This document shows positions 17,223-27,677 of a stretch of DNA of 64,000 nt, piece by piece. The stretch is taken from NCBI RefSeq assembly GCF_010747415.1, contig NZ_JAAGNZ010000004.1, positions 1 to 64,000 on the forward strand, read 5' to 3'. The notes beneath the pieces were generated by a model. The model made no database searches, was not told the DNA's origin, and worked only from the letters and a program-made list of their open reading frames with translations. Position 1 is the first letter of the stretch, and the number at the start of each line of letters is the position of its first letter. The translations under genes and the position numbers were made by a program. The stretch comes from Spirosoma agri. GTDB lineage: Bacteria > Bacteroidota > Bacteroidia > Cytophagales > Spirosomataceae.

Positions 17223-20200
17223 TTAGAGTGCGATGTTCAGGCCGGCCAGAATCATTTTATTACCCGGATAGCTACCGTAGTCACTACCCTGGCTCAGTGT
17301 GCTTTGTCCAAACCGGTTCACTTCGGGATCGAAACCGCTGTACCTGGTGATCGTAACCCAGTTTTGGGCACTGACGTACACTTTCACGTTATACAGTTTG
17401 ATTTTGCTCACCAGCGACGCCGGTAACGTATAGGACAGGTTGATGTTTTTCACCCGCAGGTACGAGCCATCTTCGATCTGACGACTCGACAGCACATAGG
17501 CATTCCCGACGGCATTGGCGCGGGGAATCTCGTTGCTCGGGTTGGTTGGTGTCCAGCGATTCAGGGTTTCGGCCGATTGATTACTCACGCCCGTCAGCGA
17601 TTCCTGTTCGAACCGGTTGATGTTGAAAATGCTGTTGCCAGACGTTCCCTGCATGAAAACGCTCAGCTCAATGCCTTTGTAGGAGAACGTATTGGTGATA
17701 CCGCCGTATAATTTCGGCTGGGCGTATCCCAGAATAACGCGGTCGCTGGCATTGATCGCCCCGTCGGCGTTTTGGTCGACATACCGACGATCGCCGGGTT
17801 TAGCGGTTCGCTGCGCCGAGCCATCTACTTCGCCCTGGTTTTGAAAGATACCGCTCGACTGATACCCGTAGAACAAACCGATCTGCTCACCAACCCGCAC
17901 CAGACCTGAGTTTGGTAACTGAAGGTGTCCGCTGGCATCACCCGAGGCAAACTCCGTCTGATCGCCCAGGTTCAGCACCTTGTTGCGGTTTGCGGCAATG
18001 TTGAACGCCGTCGTCCATCTGAAAGCGCCGTTCAGATTGGTCGAGTTGATCCCCAGCTCGAAACCCTGGTTGCGAATACTGCCCAGATTTTGCAGCGCCG
18101 ACGCATAGCCGGAAACGTAGGGCAGCGGCACCGACAGCAACAGATCGGTCGTTTTCTTGTTGTAATAATCCGCCGTCAGGGTGATCCGGTTGTTCAGTAC
18201 GCCCATATCGATACCGATGTCTGTCTGAGCCGTGGTTTCCCAGCGCAAATCCGGATTAGCCACTCGCGACGGCCCGATGCCAATCACCACCGTGTTGTTG
18301 AAATTGGCATTCTGGGTTCCCAGCGTCGCCAGCGATTGGTATTGCGTAATTTCCTGATTACCACTTAACCCGTAACTAACCCGCAATTTCAGGTCGTTGA
18401 TGACGGTGTTGCCTTTCAGGAAGTTCTCTTCCGTTAACCGCCAGGCCACCGAAGCCGAGGGGAAAACCGCCCATTTGTTACTGGATCCGAACCGAGACGA
18501 ACCATCGGCCCGCACGGTAGCGGTAAGCAGGTATTTACCGGCATAATCGTAATTCGCCCGGCCAATGTACGAGTTGAGCTGCCAGTTGCTGGCCGACGAT
18601 CCCGGAACGAGTGCCGTGGAAGCCGAGCCCAGGTTTTCGTACGTTAAGATGTCATTGGCAAATCCCTGCGAACGCGCTTCGACAGTTTCATACCGGTTGC
18701 CCTGCATGGTGTACCCCGCCAAGAACGTCAGGTTATGTACGCTGGCAAAAGTCTTGTTGTAGGTCAGCGTATTTTCATTCAGCCAGGTCGACGATTGGTT
18801 ATTGACGATCGACGCCTGACCACCCAGCTGTGCACCGGTTGCGGTATTCCGCGACAGATACAGGCTACGTTTGGCGTAATTCACATCCGCTCCGAAACTT
18901 GTCCGGAACGTTAAACCGGGCAGAATTTTGTAGTCGGCAAATACGCTGCCGATTACCCGCGTGCCGACGGTCAGGTTATAGGTTCCCAACGCCTGCGCCA
19001 CCGGGCTGCCAATCTGGATCCGACCCGGCGTATTGAAGACCACCAACGTACCATCGGCGTTGTAAACCGGCTGCGTGGGCGAGAAATTCAGGGCACTATA
19101 CACCACCGTTCCGCTCGTTCCCCCATCGGCATCCGTTGGAACGGCGTTGTTGCGGCTCCGGATGACGTTCAGGCTGGTTCCGATGTTAACTTTGTCGTTG
19201 ATTTTATGATCGAAATTGAACCGGAACGAAGCCCGGTCATATTTCGAATTGATAATGATTCCCTGCTGGTTCAGGTAGTTGGCCGAAACTGCGTAGCGCG
19301 TTTTATCCGAACCGCCCGAAGCGGTCAACTGATAGTTTTGAATGGGGGCATCCCGGAAAATTTCATCCTGCCAGTTGGTCCCCTCACCGAAACCGGCGAT
19401 TTGCGCATCCGTAAAAACCGCAGGCCGACTCGCGTTTGCATTTGCTTCATTCACCAGCGTTGCGTACTGCGTTGCGTTCAGCAGCGGCAGTTTTTTTCGC
19501 ACCTGCTGAATCCCATAATAGGTTTCAAATTCGATGCGATTCTGACCCGACTTTCCTCGTTTGGTCGTGATCAGCACGACCCCGTTGGCACCCCGCGATC
19601 CGTAAATGGCCGTGGCCGACGCATCTTTCAGGATTTCCATCGACTCAATGTCGTTCGGGTTCAGGTTAGCCCCACTTTCGTTGTAGACCGGAAACCCGTC
19701 AATCACGTACAGCGGCTCGTTTCCGGCATTGATGGAATTGCCACCCCGTATCCGAATCGTTACGCCACCACCCGGCGCGTTCGATGCCTGCGTTACCTGC
19801 ACCCCGGCGGCCCGGCCTTGCAGGGCTTGCCCGACGCCCGTTACCGGAAGGGCTTTAATCTCTTTGGCCGTTACCGACGACAATGAACCGGTCACATCGC
19901 TTTTCCGCTGCGTACCGTATCCCACGACCACCACTTCTTCCAGTGCTTTCTGATCGTCGACCAGCTTAACGGTCAGCTGGCTGCGACCACCAATGGCTAC
20001 GTCCTGCGACATAAAGCCCAGCGACGAGATGACCAGCGTTCCGTCAGACGGGGCGTTCAGGCTAAAATTACCCTGCGCATTGGTGGAGGTTCCGGTTGTT
20101 GTGCCCTTCACAACGACGTTCGCTCCGGGAATAGCCTCCCCAGTAGCGCCGATCACTTTCCCGGAAACCGGGGCGGCTTGCTGAGCCATCAACAGCAATG

Positions 20201-20267
20201 GGAATTGCAGGCATACCAGCCAGGCGAGCCAGATCCATCGGCTGATACGGACACCATTTCTTTTCAT
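17223..20267 (-). CDS. SusC/RagA-family TonB-dependent outer-membrane transporter, copy 1
   Basis: The chosen start at 20267 gives 1014 residues beginning MKRNGVRISRW, directly before the signal peptide. An in-frame ATG at 20309 would add 14 residues that do not look like a signal. The mature N-terminus is a carboxypeptidase-like beta-sandwich (VSGKVIGATGEAIPGANV), then the TonB-box region LEEVVVVGYGTQ, the plug domain (IRIRGGNSINAGNEPLYVID) and a beta-barrel ending ...MILAGLNIAL. It imports glycan fragments across the outer membrane using TonB energy, with the SusD protein of the next gene as lid. The gene diverges from the lyase gene. Candidate operators for both lie in the shared 419-bp upstream region. 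Confidence 0.95.
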   Translation of the reverse strand: MKRNGVRISRWIWLAWLVCLQFPLLLMAQQAAPVSGKVIGATGEAIPGANVVVKGTTTGTSTNAQGNFSLNAPSDGTLVISSLGFMSQDVAIGGRSQLTVKLVDDQKALEEVVVVGYGTQRKSDVTGSLSSVTAKEIKALPVTGVGQALQGRAAGVQVTQASNAPGGGVTIRIRGGNSINAGNEPLYVIDGFPVYNESGANLNPNDIESMEILKDASATAIYGSRGANGVVLITTKRGKSGQNRIEFETYYGIQQVRKKLPLLNATQYATLVNEANANASRPAVFTDAQIAGFGEGTNWQDEIFRDAPIQNYQLTASGGSDKTRYAVSANYLNQQGIIINSKYDRASFRFNFDHKINDKVNIGTSLNVIRSRNNAVPTDADGGTSGTVVYSALNFSPTQPVYNADGTLVVFNTPGRIQIGSPVAQALGTYNLTVGTRVIGSVFADYKILPGLTFRTSFGADVNYAKRSLYLSRNTATGAQLGGQASIVNNQSSTWLNENTLTYNKTFASVHNLTFLAGYTMQGNRYETVEARSQGFANDILTYENLGSASTALVPGSSASNWQLNSYIGRANYDYAGKYLLTATVRADGSSRFGSSNKWAVFPSASVAWRLTEENFLKGNTVINDLKLRVSYGLSGNQEITQYQSLATLGTQNANFNNTVVIGIGPSRVANPDLRWETTAQTDIGIDMGVLNNRITLTADYYNKKTTDLLLSVPLPYVSGYASALQNLGSIRNQGFELGINSTNLNGAFRWTTAFNIAANRNKVLNLGDQTEFASGDASGHLQLPNSGLVRVGEQIGLFYGYQSSGIFQNQGEVDGSAQRTAKPGDRRYVDQNADGAINASDRVILGYAQPKLYGGITNTFSYKGIELSVFMQGTSGNSIFNINRFEQESLTGVSNQSAETLNRWTPTNPSNEIPRANAVGNAYVLSSRQIEDGSYLRVKNINLSYTLPASLVSKIKLYNVKVYVSAQNWVTITRYSGFDPEVNRFGQSTLSQGSDYGSYPGNKMILAGLNIAL

Positions 20268-20399
20268 AAGATTGGGACCAACAGGATACGTAATGTCATG
20301 AATTCTCATGGGGTTTGTTAACTAAGTGAATTCGGTTTTCTCATTTTATGAAACAATAGTAGTTAGCAGGAGCCTATAAAATGTAGAAATAAGCCAAAT

Positions 20400-20449
20400 C
20401 GAACGGTTCGTCCACCTCTTTGAACGGTTTTTCAGGGGCCTGAACGATC
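20400..20449. promoter_or_regulatory. GAACGGTT direct repeats at 21/20-bp spacing between susC and lyase gene
   Basis: GAACGGTT starts at 20401 and 20422, and a weaker copy, GAACGATC, at 20442. The first lies inside the palindrome CGAACGGTTCG (20400-20410). The site is centred between the divergent starts at 20267 and 20687. The spacing again equals two helical turns, as expected for an AraC-type activator such as the output domains of the two hybrid regulators flanking this locus. The rest of the 419-bp gap shows no gene, and no exact -7 box for susC was found. Confidence 0.5.
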
Positions 20450-20686
20450 AGTCCGCCTGGTAGACCCGTAAACGCCATCCGGAAAAAATTGAACGTAACT
20501 AAACTTGCACCTCCAGTATGTCTCAGTAATCCATGTGAAAAAAAACAGAGTTGTCGTAACCTTTGCTGAGGTGGGATCAGTGATGCTGCTCGTTTCGTTG
20601 CTCCTGTATCTGCTATCGATCGTTCTTTAGTTTACCCATCCGATCAAATCAGCGTGGTCGGACAACCCTTTTCCCTACTCGACCCC

Positions 20687-21871
20687 ATGCCAAAGCGGCT
20701 ATCCCTTTCCGTTGTTCTCGCTGGCCTGTGTCTGGCCGTGGTTGTTCGCGCCCAGCCGGTCGGTTCCAGCCCATCAAAAGCGGCTGTCATCTCGATCCTG
20801 AAACTACACAATCTGGAAGAAGCTCGCTGGGCCATGCAACAGCAACCCCTCACGGTGACGGCGCAGACCTCGCCACGTAGTTCGGGCGGCAAACATGATT
20901 TCTTTTCGGAGGGTGACTACTGGTGGCCGGATTCGACAAATCTTGAAGGACCTTACATCCAGCGGGACGGACTGACGAATCCAGCCAATTTTGTAGCGCA
21001 TCGGCAAGCCCTCATTCGCTTTAGCCGCATTGTGGGCGCGTTGGCATCAGCCTACCTACTGACGCAAGATGAACGCTATGTTCGGCAGGCGTTTCGGCAT
21101 CTAAATGCTTGGTTCGTGGACCCGGCTACCCGCATGAATCCGTCGCTGTTGTACGCACAGGCGATAAAAGGGCGATTCACAGGACGAGGTATCGGCATTA
21201 TCGATACCATTCACCTGATGGAAGTAGCGCAGGGTTTACGAGCTATGGAAAAAGCCAACGGGGTTAACAGGCACTCTGTTGCGGCTATTCGGCGTTGGTT
21301 CGCCGACTATTTGACCTGGCTCACGACACACTCGTATGGCAAGGACGAGATGAACGCTAAAAATAACCACGGCACCTGCTGGGTGATGCAGGTAGCCGCT
21401 TTTGCCCGACTCACCAACAATGACTCACTGCTGAACGTCTGCCGGACGCGCTATAAAACCCATTTATTACCTGATCAGATGGCGGCAGACGGGAGCTTTC
21501 CGCAAGAGCTTCGGCGGACCAAACCTTACGGCTATTCGCTGTTTAATCTGGATGCGATGACGACGATCTGCCAGCTATTATCTACACCTACCGACAACCT
21601 CTGGACGTACCAGACGGCCGACGGGCGTAGCATTCGCCGGGGCATCACGTACCTGTATCCGTTTGTGCAAACGAAAGCGAAGTGGCCACTGAAACCGGAT
21701 GTGATGTACTGGAACGACTGGCCTGTAGCGCACCCATTTCTGGTGTTCGGGGCCGTTACGTTCGGGCAAACCGACTGGTTCAACACCTGGACGAAACTGG
21801 ATCATAGTCCTCAGGTCGAAGAAGTCTTACGTAACCTACCCGTTCGTAATCCAATTATCTGGCTAAACTAA
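20687..21871 (+). CDS. Alginate-lyase-superfamily polysaccharide lyase (PL38/PL5-like)
   Basis: With the start at 20687 the protein has 394 residues. That ATG stands right before a clean signal peptide (MPKRLSLSVVLAGLCLAVV...RAQ); an upstream GTG at 20654 only adds a non-signal leader. The family marks are DYWWPDS..LEGPY..RDGLTNP near residues 78-100 and the KNNHGTCW motif near 225, whose Asn and His are the catalytic region of alginate-lyase-fold enzymes. The fold is an (alpha/alpha) barrel. Such enzymes cut uronic-acid polysaccharides by beta-elimination and leave an unsaturated uronyl end, exactly the substrate of the GH88 encoded 18 bases downstream. Which polymer is cut (glucuronan, alginate or an exopolysaccharide) cannot be told from sequence. 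Confidence 0.85.
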   Translation: MPKRLSLSVVLAGLCLAVVVRAQPVGSSPSKAAVISILKLHNLEEARWAMQQQPLTVTAQTSPRSSGGKHDFFSEGDYWWPDSTNLEGPYIQRDGLTNPANFVAHRQALIRFSRIVGALASAYLLTQDERYVRQAFRHLNAWFVDPATRMNPSLLYAQAIKGRFTGRGIGIIDTIHLMEVAQGLRAMEKANGVNRHSVAAIRRWFADYLTWLTTHSYGKDEMNAKNNHGTCWVMQVAAFARLTNNDSLLNVCRTRYKTHLLPDQMAADGSFPQELRRTKPYGYSLFNLDAMTTICQLLSTPTDNLWTYQTADGRSIRRGITYLYPFVQTKAKWPLKPDVMYWNDWPVAHPFLVFGAVTFGQTDWFNTWTKLDHSPQVEEVLRNLPVRNPIIWLN

Positions 21872-21889
21872 ACCCTACCCTACAGACAC

Positions 21890-23089
21890 ATGAAAGAAGG
21901 CAGATTCATTTTCGCATCCCTCCTGGTAACCTGCTTCCTAGCAGCTTTCGTCCCCGATTCCCTGATCAAAACAGCCTTCAACCAGGCCGAACAGCAGACG
22001 AAGCTAATGCTCAATGAACTAGCGGCTGCCAAGGCGGCAGATTCCAAAGTAGCTTTGGTATCACCCCGAACACTCAACGAAGCGGGCGCGCTGCAACTGG
22101 TTCCTGCCCGCGACTGGACGAGTGGTTTCTTTCCCGGCGAATTGTGGTATCTCTACGAATATACGGGTCGGGGGGCGTGGGCTGATCAGGCACGGCGTTT
22201 TACGGCTAACCTGGAGCGGGAGAAACTGAATACAGGAACACACGACATGGGGTTCAAGCTGTATTGCAGCTATGGTAATGGCTATCGGTTAACGGGCGAT
22301 AAAGCGTATCAGGAGATTATTGTTCAGGGTGCGCGAAGTTTGATAAAGCGGTTCAAACCAACGGCGGGGATCATTCGCTCGTGGGATCACCACAAAGAGG
22401 TCTGGCAATGCCCGGTCATCATCGACAACATGATGAATCTGGAACTGCTGTTTGCCGCTACCCGCCTGACGGGCGACTCTACGTTCTATAAAATCGCAGT
22501 CACGCACGCGAAAACGACCATCCAGAACCATTACCGGCCTGATCATAGCTCCTATCATGTCGTGGATTATGACACGCTGACGGGAAAGGTGCTCAAAAAA
22601 AATACGCACCAGGGCTTTAGCGATGAGTCAGCCTGGGCACGGGGACAGGCGTGGGGATTGTACGGGTATACGATGTGCTACCGGGAAACGAACGATCCGC
22701 AATTTCTGAAACAGGCCGAAGCGATTGCCCGCTACATGCTCAATCACCCCCATATGCCCGCCGATCTGGTGCCTTATTACGATTTCGATGCGCCCAACAT
22801 TCCAAACGAACCGCGCGACGTATCGGCCGCTGCGATCATGGCCTCTGCACTGTATGAGCTTAGTACATATAGTTCCAGCTCGCAATATCGCGCCAGGGCC
22901 GATCAGGTGATTCGCAGTTTAGTGCAGCAGTACAGGTCGCCGGTTGGTCAACATCACGGGTTTCTGTTGTTACACAGCACCGGCTCGAAGACCAGCGAAA
23001 TTGATGTACCACTGATTTATGCCGATTACTATTTTCTGGAAGCGCTGCTCCGTTCCAAAAAACTGAACGAGAAGAAGCCGTTGTTTTGA
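21890..23089 (+). CDS. GH88 unsaturated glucuronyl hydrolase
   Basis: This 399-residue secreted enzyme has a hydrophobic N-terminal signal (ASLLVTCFLAAFV). The two GH88 acidic positions are visible: THDMGF near residue 118 and IIDNMMNLELL near 178. SWDHHKEVWQ and ESAWARGQAWGLYG are also typical of the family. It hydrates the 4,5-double bond of the unsaturated uronic acid left at the non-reducing end by lyases, releasing the sugar. The gene follows the lyase gene by 18 bases on the same strand, so the pair is almost certainly cotranscribed and acts in sequence. It ends two bases from the convergent hybrid regulator gene. Length is normal for the family. Confidence 0.94.
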   Translation: MKEGRFIFASLLVTCFLAAFVPDSLIKTAFNQAEQQTKLMLNELAAAKAADSKVALVSPRTLNEAGALQLVPARDWTSGFFPGELWYLYEYTGRGAWADQARRFTANLEREKLNTGTHDMGFKLYCSYGNGYRLTGDKAYQEIIVQGARSLIKRFKPTAGIIRSWDHHKEVWQCPVIIDNMMNLELLFAATRLTGDSTFYKIAVTHAKTTIQNHYRPDHSSYHVVDYDTLTGKVLKKNTHQGFSDESAWARGQAWGLYGYTMCYRETNDPQFLKQAEAIARYMLNHPHMPADLVPYYDFDAPNIPNEPRDVSAAAIMASALYELSTYSSSSQYRARADQVIRSLVQQYRSPVGQHHGFLLLHSTGSKTSEIDVPLIYADYYFLEALLRSKKLNEKKPLF

Positions 23090-23091
23090 CA

Positions 23092-26000
23092 CTATGCCAC
23101 CTCTTCCAGCTGGTCAGCCGTCTGCTGGCTGTATTCGGTTGGGGTCAGGCCAAACTGGGCGCGGAAAGCCCGGCTGAAATACTTCGGATCACTGAACCCA
23201 ACAGCAAAAGCGATTTCTGATACGCTTGCTTTTCGCTGTCTCAGCAACAGTTCGGCTTTTTTCAAGCGGGTTGTACGGATCAAATCAATGACCGACAAAC
23301 CCGTCAGCATTTTCACTTTACGAAACAAAACCGGACGACTCATTCCCATCTCGCCAACCAGACCGGTAACGTTAAATTCAGGGTCAGTGAGGTGCGAATC
23401 CAGTATTTTCATCAACTGATTTAGGAATTTCTCGTCGGGGTGGTCCAGTGTCTGCGCCTGTGGCTGTACCGTGATGAGCTGATGGTATTTGGCTTTCAGC
23501 TGTTCCCTAAGCAGCAGCAAATTACGAACCCTGGCTTGGAGCAAGATCGGCTGAAAGGGTTTTGTCAGGTAATCGTCGGCGCCGGTTTGCAGGCCCGTCA
23601 ACTGACTGTCTAGCTCGTTTTTAGCCGTTAGCAGAATAACGGGAATGTGATTGGTACGCGGATCGGATTTGAGCTGATGGGTTAGCGAAAAACCATCCAT
23701 GAATGGCATGGCGACATCGGCGATAATCAGATCGGGCAATACGCTGGCTGCCTTCTCCCAGGCGATTGCTCCATCGGCGGCCTCGACTACCTGATACGTT
23801 TCGGAAAACAAATCCCGGACATACGCTCTTATCGCGTCGTTATCGTCAACAACCAGGATCAATGGCCTGTCTGAATCGGGCAGATCGTCCGGATCAGTTC
23901 GCGAGTCTGTTGATTCGACATACAGGGATGGTTGCAGCGAAGTCGGCAGTAGCGGGCTTTGTTCAGGCAATGAGGCCTCCATGTTTCGCTGAGCGAAATC
24001 AGGATCGGCGAGTGGCAGCGTAAAGATAAATCGGGTAAATCCCTCCTGCCCAGGCCGGCTTTCCTGGCTCTCGACGCTGATTTTTCCGTTATGTTGCTCG
24101 ACAATATGCTTGCTAAGAGCCAGACCAAGGCCAAATCCTGAATCACGCGTTTTGGTCTGCCCAACCTGATAAAACTGGTTGAAAATACGATTCAAATCCT
24201 CGGTGGGAATGCCACTGCCGGTATCCTCGATCGTAATTCGTACCTGATCATTGATGTCTGATAACGCACTATGTTCCTGCAAACGAACGGAGATTGTACC
24301 ACCGGATGGCGTAAACTTCACCGCGTTCAGAAGCAGGTTATAGACTACTTTTTCAATCTCGCCAGCATCGAACCAAACGGGTAAAGCCGATACGTCCGAC
24401 TCGTTGGTCAGCGTTACCTGCCGCGCTCGGGCGTGCTCGCGAAATGAGTCGGTGATGCTGCTCAAAAACGCGACTAAATCGGTTTGTCTCCAGTGCAACT
24501 GGCTGTTTCCCGTTTCGTGCTTTCTAAAATCGAGTAGCTGGTTCAGCAACCGCAATAATCGGTCGGTGCTTCCGCGCATCATGGACACTTGTTTTCGAAT
24601 GAACGGATCGCTTTTGTAATGGTCGGCCAGCACGTCAATGGGGCCCATCACCAGCGTGAGTGGCGTTCGAATCTCGTGGGCAATCTCGGTGAAGAAGTCC
24701 AGCTTTAGTCTATGGATCTCCTGTTGCCGGGCTTTTTCGGTATGTTCGACTTCAAGTTCGTGCGTCAGTTTCAGCCGATATCGGTTAAATCGGGACCAAA
24801 GCTGCAATAGCCCCAGAAAGGTCAACGCGTAAAGGATATAGGCCCATGTCGTTTTCCAGAAAGGCGGCAACACCTTGATTGTCAATTCAAGCGGCCTTGA
24901 ATTCCAGACATTATCGTTGTTGGTGCCTTTTACCTGAAGTACGTAATCACCCGCCGGAAGATTCATGTACGTAGCTCGTGGCTCGCTTACGTAGTTCCAG
25001 GCGTTGTCGAAACCCAGCAATTTGTAGGCGTACCGATTTTTGTCAGCGTTGATGTAGTTGAAACTAGCAAAATCCAGCGAAAACACATTTTGTCGGTGCG
25101 TGAACGTAAGCCCGTTTTCGTAGTTTATGCCCGACTCACCGGTGTCGTCGGAGGACAGGCTTTTGACCGGCTCGTTGAACAGGCGCAGTTGGGTGAATGC
25201 CAGCGGGTGCACAATGGTGTTGCTACGTATGCGATCCGGGTGAAACAGGACAATGCCGTTATACCCCCCAAAATAAAGAGTACCATGCCTGTCCTGGTAG
25301 GTCGAATTGGTCGTAAATTCTTTACAAACCAGCCCATCGTATTTATTGTAATTCGAAAACCGTGCCCGACTGGGATCAAATTGGGTTAGTCCCTTGTCGG
25401 TGCTGATCCACAGATGTCCCCGGCTATCTTCCTGAATGCCAACAATGGTGTTACTGATCAATCCCTGCGCCATTGTGAAGTGGCGAAATGTTTGTTTACC
25501 TGGCAATAGCACGTTTAATCCCCCGTCGCGTGTGCCGATCCAAAGGCGATGTTGACGATCTTCGAGAAAACAGCTGACGTAATTGGCACTGATCGACGTC
25601 GTGTCGTTGTCGTCATGAACAAAACGAACAAACGTAGGCTGACCGGCCATTTTACGCTGTAAGCCATCTGTTGTTCCAACCCACATCGTTGCGTTCGAAT
25701 CGATCAGCAAACTGGTTAGATTGCTTGAACTGTGCGAGATTGGTGCTAACGACACTCGCTCAAATGACTGTGTTTCAGGGTCAAATCGGCAAAGACCGCC
25801 CAGGTTTGTAACGACCCAGAGCGTTCCCTTAGCGTCGCGTTTAAGATCATAAATTCGATCATTGGGTAACGAATGCGGGTTGTGCGGTTCATGGCGGTAC
25901 TGGGTAATCGTTTGCCGGCGGAAATCCAGGTAATTGAGTCCTTTCAGGGTGCCAATCCACAGGCCATCCGAACCTTCATTCAACAGGCATTTTACCTTAT

Positions 26001-27273
26001 CGTTCGACAGCGATTGGCTATTTTTGGCGTCATGGCTGTAATGCCGGGCAATGGTTTTATTGGCGTTGATCAGAAAAAGCCCCCGGTCTTCAGTACCAAG
26101 CCAAAGTTGACCGGGCGCACTGGCGGGTAGTATAGGACCTGCAATTTTAAACGGTGTTCCCCCCTGTCGATCCAGCGGACGGAATGAGCCAAATTGCCGG
26201 GCCAACGGACTATATACGTCAACTCCGCCATAATACGTGCCCACCCAGAACGAGCCATCTCTGTCTAGGAACACCGATCGAACCGAGTTATCGCCCAATG
26301 AATTCGGATCAACAGGCTGGTTAATCAGCGCCTGACACCGGCTGCCATCCTGCGCCATAATATACAGCCCCGACATCGTGCCCACCCAGAAATCCCCTTT
26401 CCCATCGGGTTGGATTGTCCGAACGGTTTGCGTACTCAAATCCAGGCTGGTAGTGGGGTTCCACGACACAACACGGCCCAACTTCTTGTCGAACAAAGCA
26501 ATTCCATTCCCTTCCGTGCCAATCCACAGCCGTCCCAGCCGATCTTCGGCAATGGTATTGATACCGTTCGTCGCATTGTGGTAAAGTGAATCGGCGTATT
26601 TCAGGTAATAATGCGTCAGTTGAAACTTGCCCGACGGCGTTGGATGAAGTTTGGTCAATCCGCCGGCTGTACCCACCCATACGTCATGGTCGCGATCTTC
26701 AACTAATGCCCGAACCTGTTGATTATCCATAGTACGATGCTGTTGAGTTAGGTCCGGTAACGTTTCAATTCGGTATGGACTCTCGGTTTGCAGCCGGTAG
26801 AGGCCATTCTGCGTGCCCACCCAAATGTGTTTCTGGTGACCGTCGAGCAGGCAATTAATGGTGGGGTCGAGCAATTTGTTGGTGGTAGTGCCCCCGATCG
26901 GAATTCGCTGAAAATTATCCTGTTCAGGCCGGTATTGTGCCAGCCCTTTTGTTGTGCCGACCCACAAGCGGCCTTCCTCGTCCAGCAAAAGACTATTGAT
27001 CGTATTGGAAACTAAGCTGTGTTTGTTCCCGCTTTGGTTCTGGTAAACGACCACCTTCCGAGAGTCGTAACGGTTCAGTCCATCGCGGGTTCCAAACCAC
27101 ATGAACCCTCGACGATCTTGCGTAATAGCGTACACGCTGTTCTGCGACAAACCTTCGTCGACCGTGAGATGACTGAACGTCTTTTGGGTTACCTGGCAGG
27201 TGCCGGGCAGTGCGAGATAAAGAACGTATAGCGCTCCCAGCCATAAAACAGCGGTAAGTTTCGTGTAACTCAT
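23092..27273 (-). CDS. Hybrid two-component system regulator, copy 2
   Basis: The protein has 1393 residues and the same layout as the regulator at 11348. A signal peptide leads into Reg_prop propeller repeats (MWFGTRDGLNRYD, LWVGTTKGL, LWIGTEGNGI and more) to about 690. A Y_Y_Y domain follows, then a transmembrane helix near 805-825 and the H-box AHEIRTPLTLV near 865. The N-box is NLLLNAVKFTPSGG, with DTGSGIP and GLGLALSKHI. The receiver (about 1136-1252) has LIIADVAMPFMDG and LTKPF. The AraC HTH at the C-terminus contains IAFAVGFSDPKYFSRAF. It likely activates the lyase/GH88 operon, the susCD operon or the glycosidase at 27678. Two such regulators around one susCD set suggest they answer to different parts of the same glycan, which is inference. 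Confidence 0.95.
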   Translation of the reverse strand: MSYTKLTAVLWLGALYVLYLALPGTCQVTQKTFSHLTVDEGLSQNSVYAITQDRRGFMWFGTRDGLNRYDSRKVVVYQNQSGNKHSLVSNTINSLLLDEEGRLWVGTTKGLAQYRPEQDNFQRIPIGGTTTNKLLDPTINCLLDGHQKHIWVGTQNGLYRLQTESPYRIETLPDLTQQHRTMDNQQVRALVEDRDHDVWVGTAGGLTKLHPTPSGKFQLTHYYLKYADSLYHNATNGINTIAEDRLGRLWIGTEGNGIALFDKKLGRVVSWNPTTSLDLSTQTVRTIQPDGKGDFWVGTMSGLYIMAQDGSRCQALINQPVDPNSLGDNSVRSVFLDRDGSFWVGTYYGGVDVYSPLARQFGSFRPLDRQGGTPFKIAGPILPASAPGQLWLGTEDRGLFLINANKTIARHYSHDAKNSQSLSNDKVKCLLNEGSDGLWIGTLKGLNYLDFRRQTITQYRHEPHNPHSLPNDRIYDLKRDAKGTLWVVTNLGGLCRFDPETQSFERVSLAPISHSSSNLTSLLIDSNATMWVGTTDGLQRKMAGQPTFVRFVHDDNDTTSISANYVSCFLEDRQHRLWIGTRDGGLNVLLPGKQTFRHFTMAQGLISNTIVGIQEDSRGHLWISTDKGLTQFDPSRARFSNYNKYDGLVCKEFTTNSTYQDRHGTLYFGGYNGIVLFHPDRIRSNTIVHPLAFTQLRLFNEPVKSLSSDDTGESGINYENGLTFTHRQNVFSLDFASFNYINADKNRYAYKLLGFDNAWNYVSEPRATYMNLPAGDYVLQVKGTNNDNVWNSRPLELTIKVLPPFWKTTWAYILYALTFLGLLQLWSRFNRYRLKLTHELEVEHTEKARQQEIHRLKLDFFTEIAHEIRTPLTLVMGPIDVLADHYKSDPFIRKQVSMMRGSTDRLLRLLNQLLDFRKHETGNSQLHWRQTDLVAFLSSITDSFREHARARQVTLTNESDVSALPVWFDAGEIEKVVYNLLLNAVKFTPSGGTISVRLQEHSALSDINDQVRITIEDTGSGIPTEDLNRIFNQFYQVGQTKTRDSGFGLGLALSKHIVEQHNGKISVESQESRPGQEGFTRFIFTLPLADPDFAQRNMEASLPEQSPLLPTSLQPSLYVESTDSRTDPDDLPDSDRPLILVVDDNDAIRAYVRDLFSETYQVVEAADGAIAWEKAASVLPDLIIADVAMPFMDGFSLTHQLKSDPRTNHIPVILLTAKNELDSQLTGLQTGADDYLTKPFQPILLQARVRNLLLLREQLKAKYHQLITVQPQAQTLDHPDEKFLNQLMKILDSHLTDPEFNVTGLVGEMGMSRPVLFRKVKMLTGLSVIDLIRTTRLKKAELLLRQRKASVSEIAFAVGFSDPKYFSRAFRAQFGLTPTEYSQQTADQLEEVA

Positions 27274-27677
27274 GGTAGCCTTTCAACACAGCGTTGGACC
27301 CAGCTTATTTTGCTTGTCGGTTCATTGCAGTTCGATCATTAAAACGCATGGTCGATCCTGTTTTTACTCTATATGTCCAGTATAAGCGAAAGAATAGGCA
27401 CATCCTTGTACTGATTCTGACTAGTAGCGCAGCCGTTTAGAGCTTATTGGAAAAGGTGCTGGAAGAAAAGGGTGGCTCAAGCGAAGGGTACGGAATCCAT
27501 TACTGAAGCCAGTACAGTCGCTTGTCGGTCGCTTTGTAGTGCGGAACTGTATTGGCTATATCGAAAAAGCGCTAATTTATCTCACCTTTGTGCAAACAAT
27601 GCGCGATCTACTTCGCCGTAGTCCTCTCGTAGCATCGACATATTAGCAAAAACGCTTTTGGTTTAAATCCAACCCTT
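27274..27677. other. 404-bp gap between divergent regulator and glycosidase genes
   Basis: No gene is seen. CACCTTTG near 27583-27590 matches the -7 box at seven of eight positions but lacks a well-placed -33 partner. Control signals for both divergent genes are expected here, but none is clear. Confidence 0.4.
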
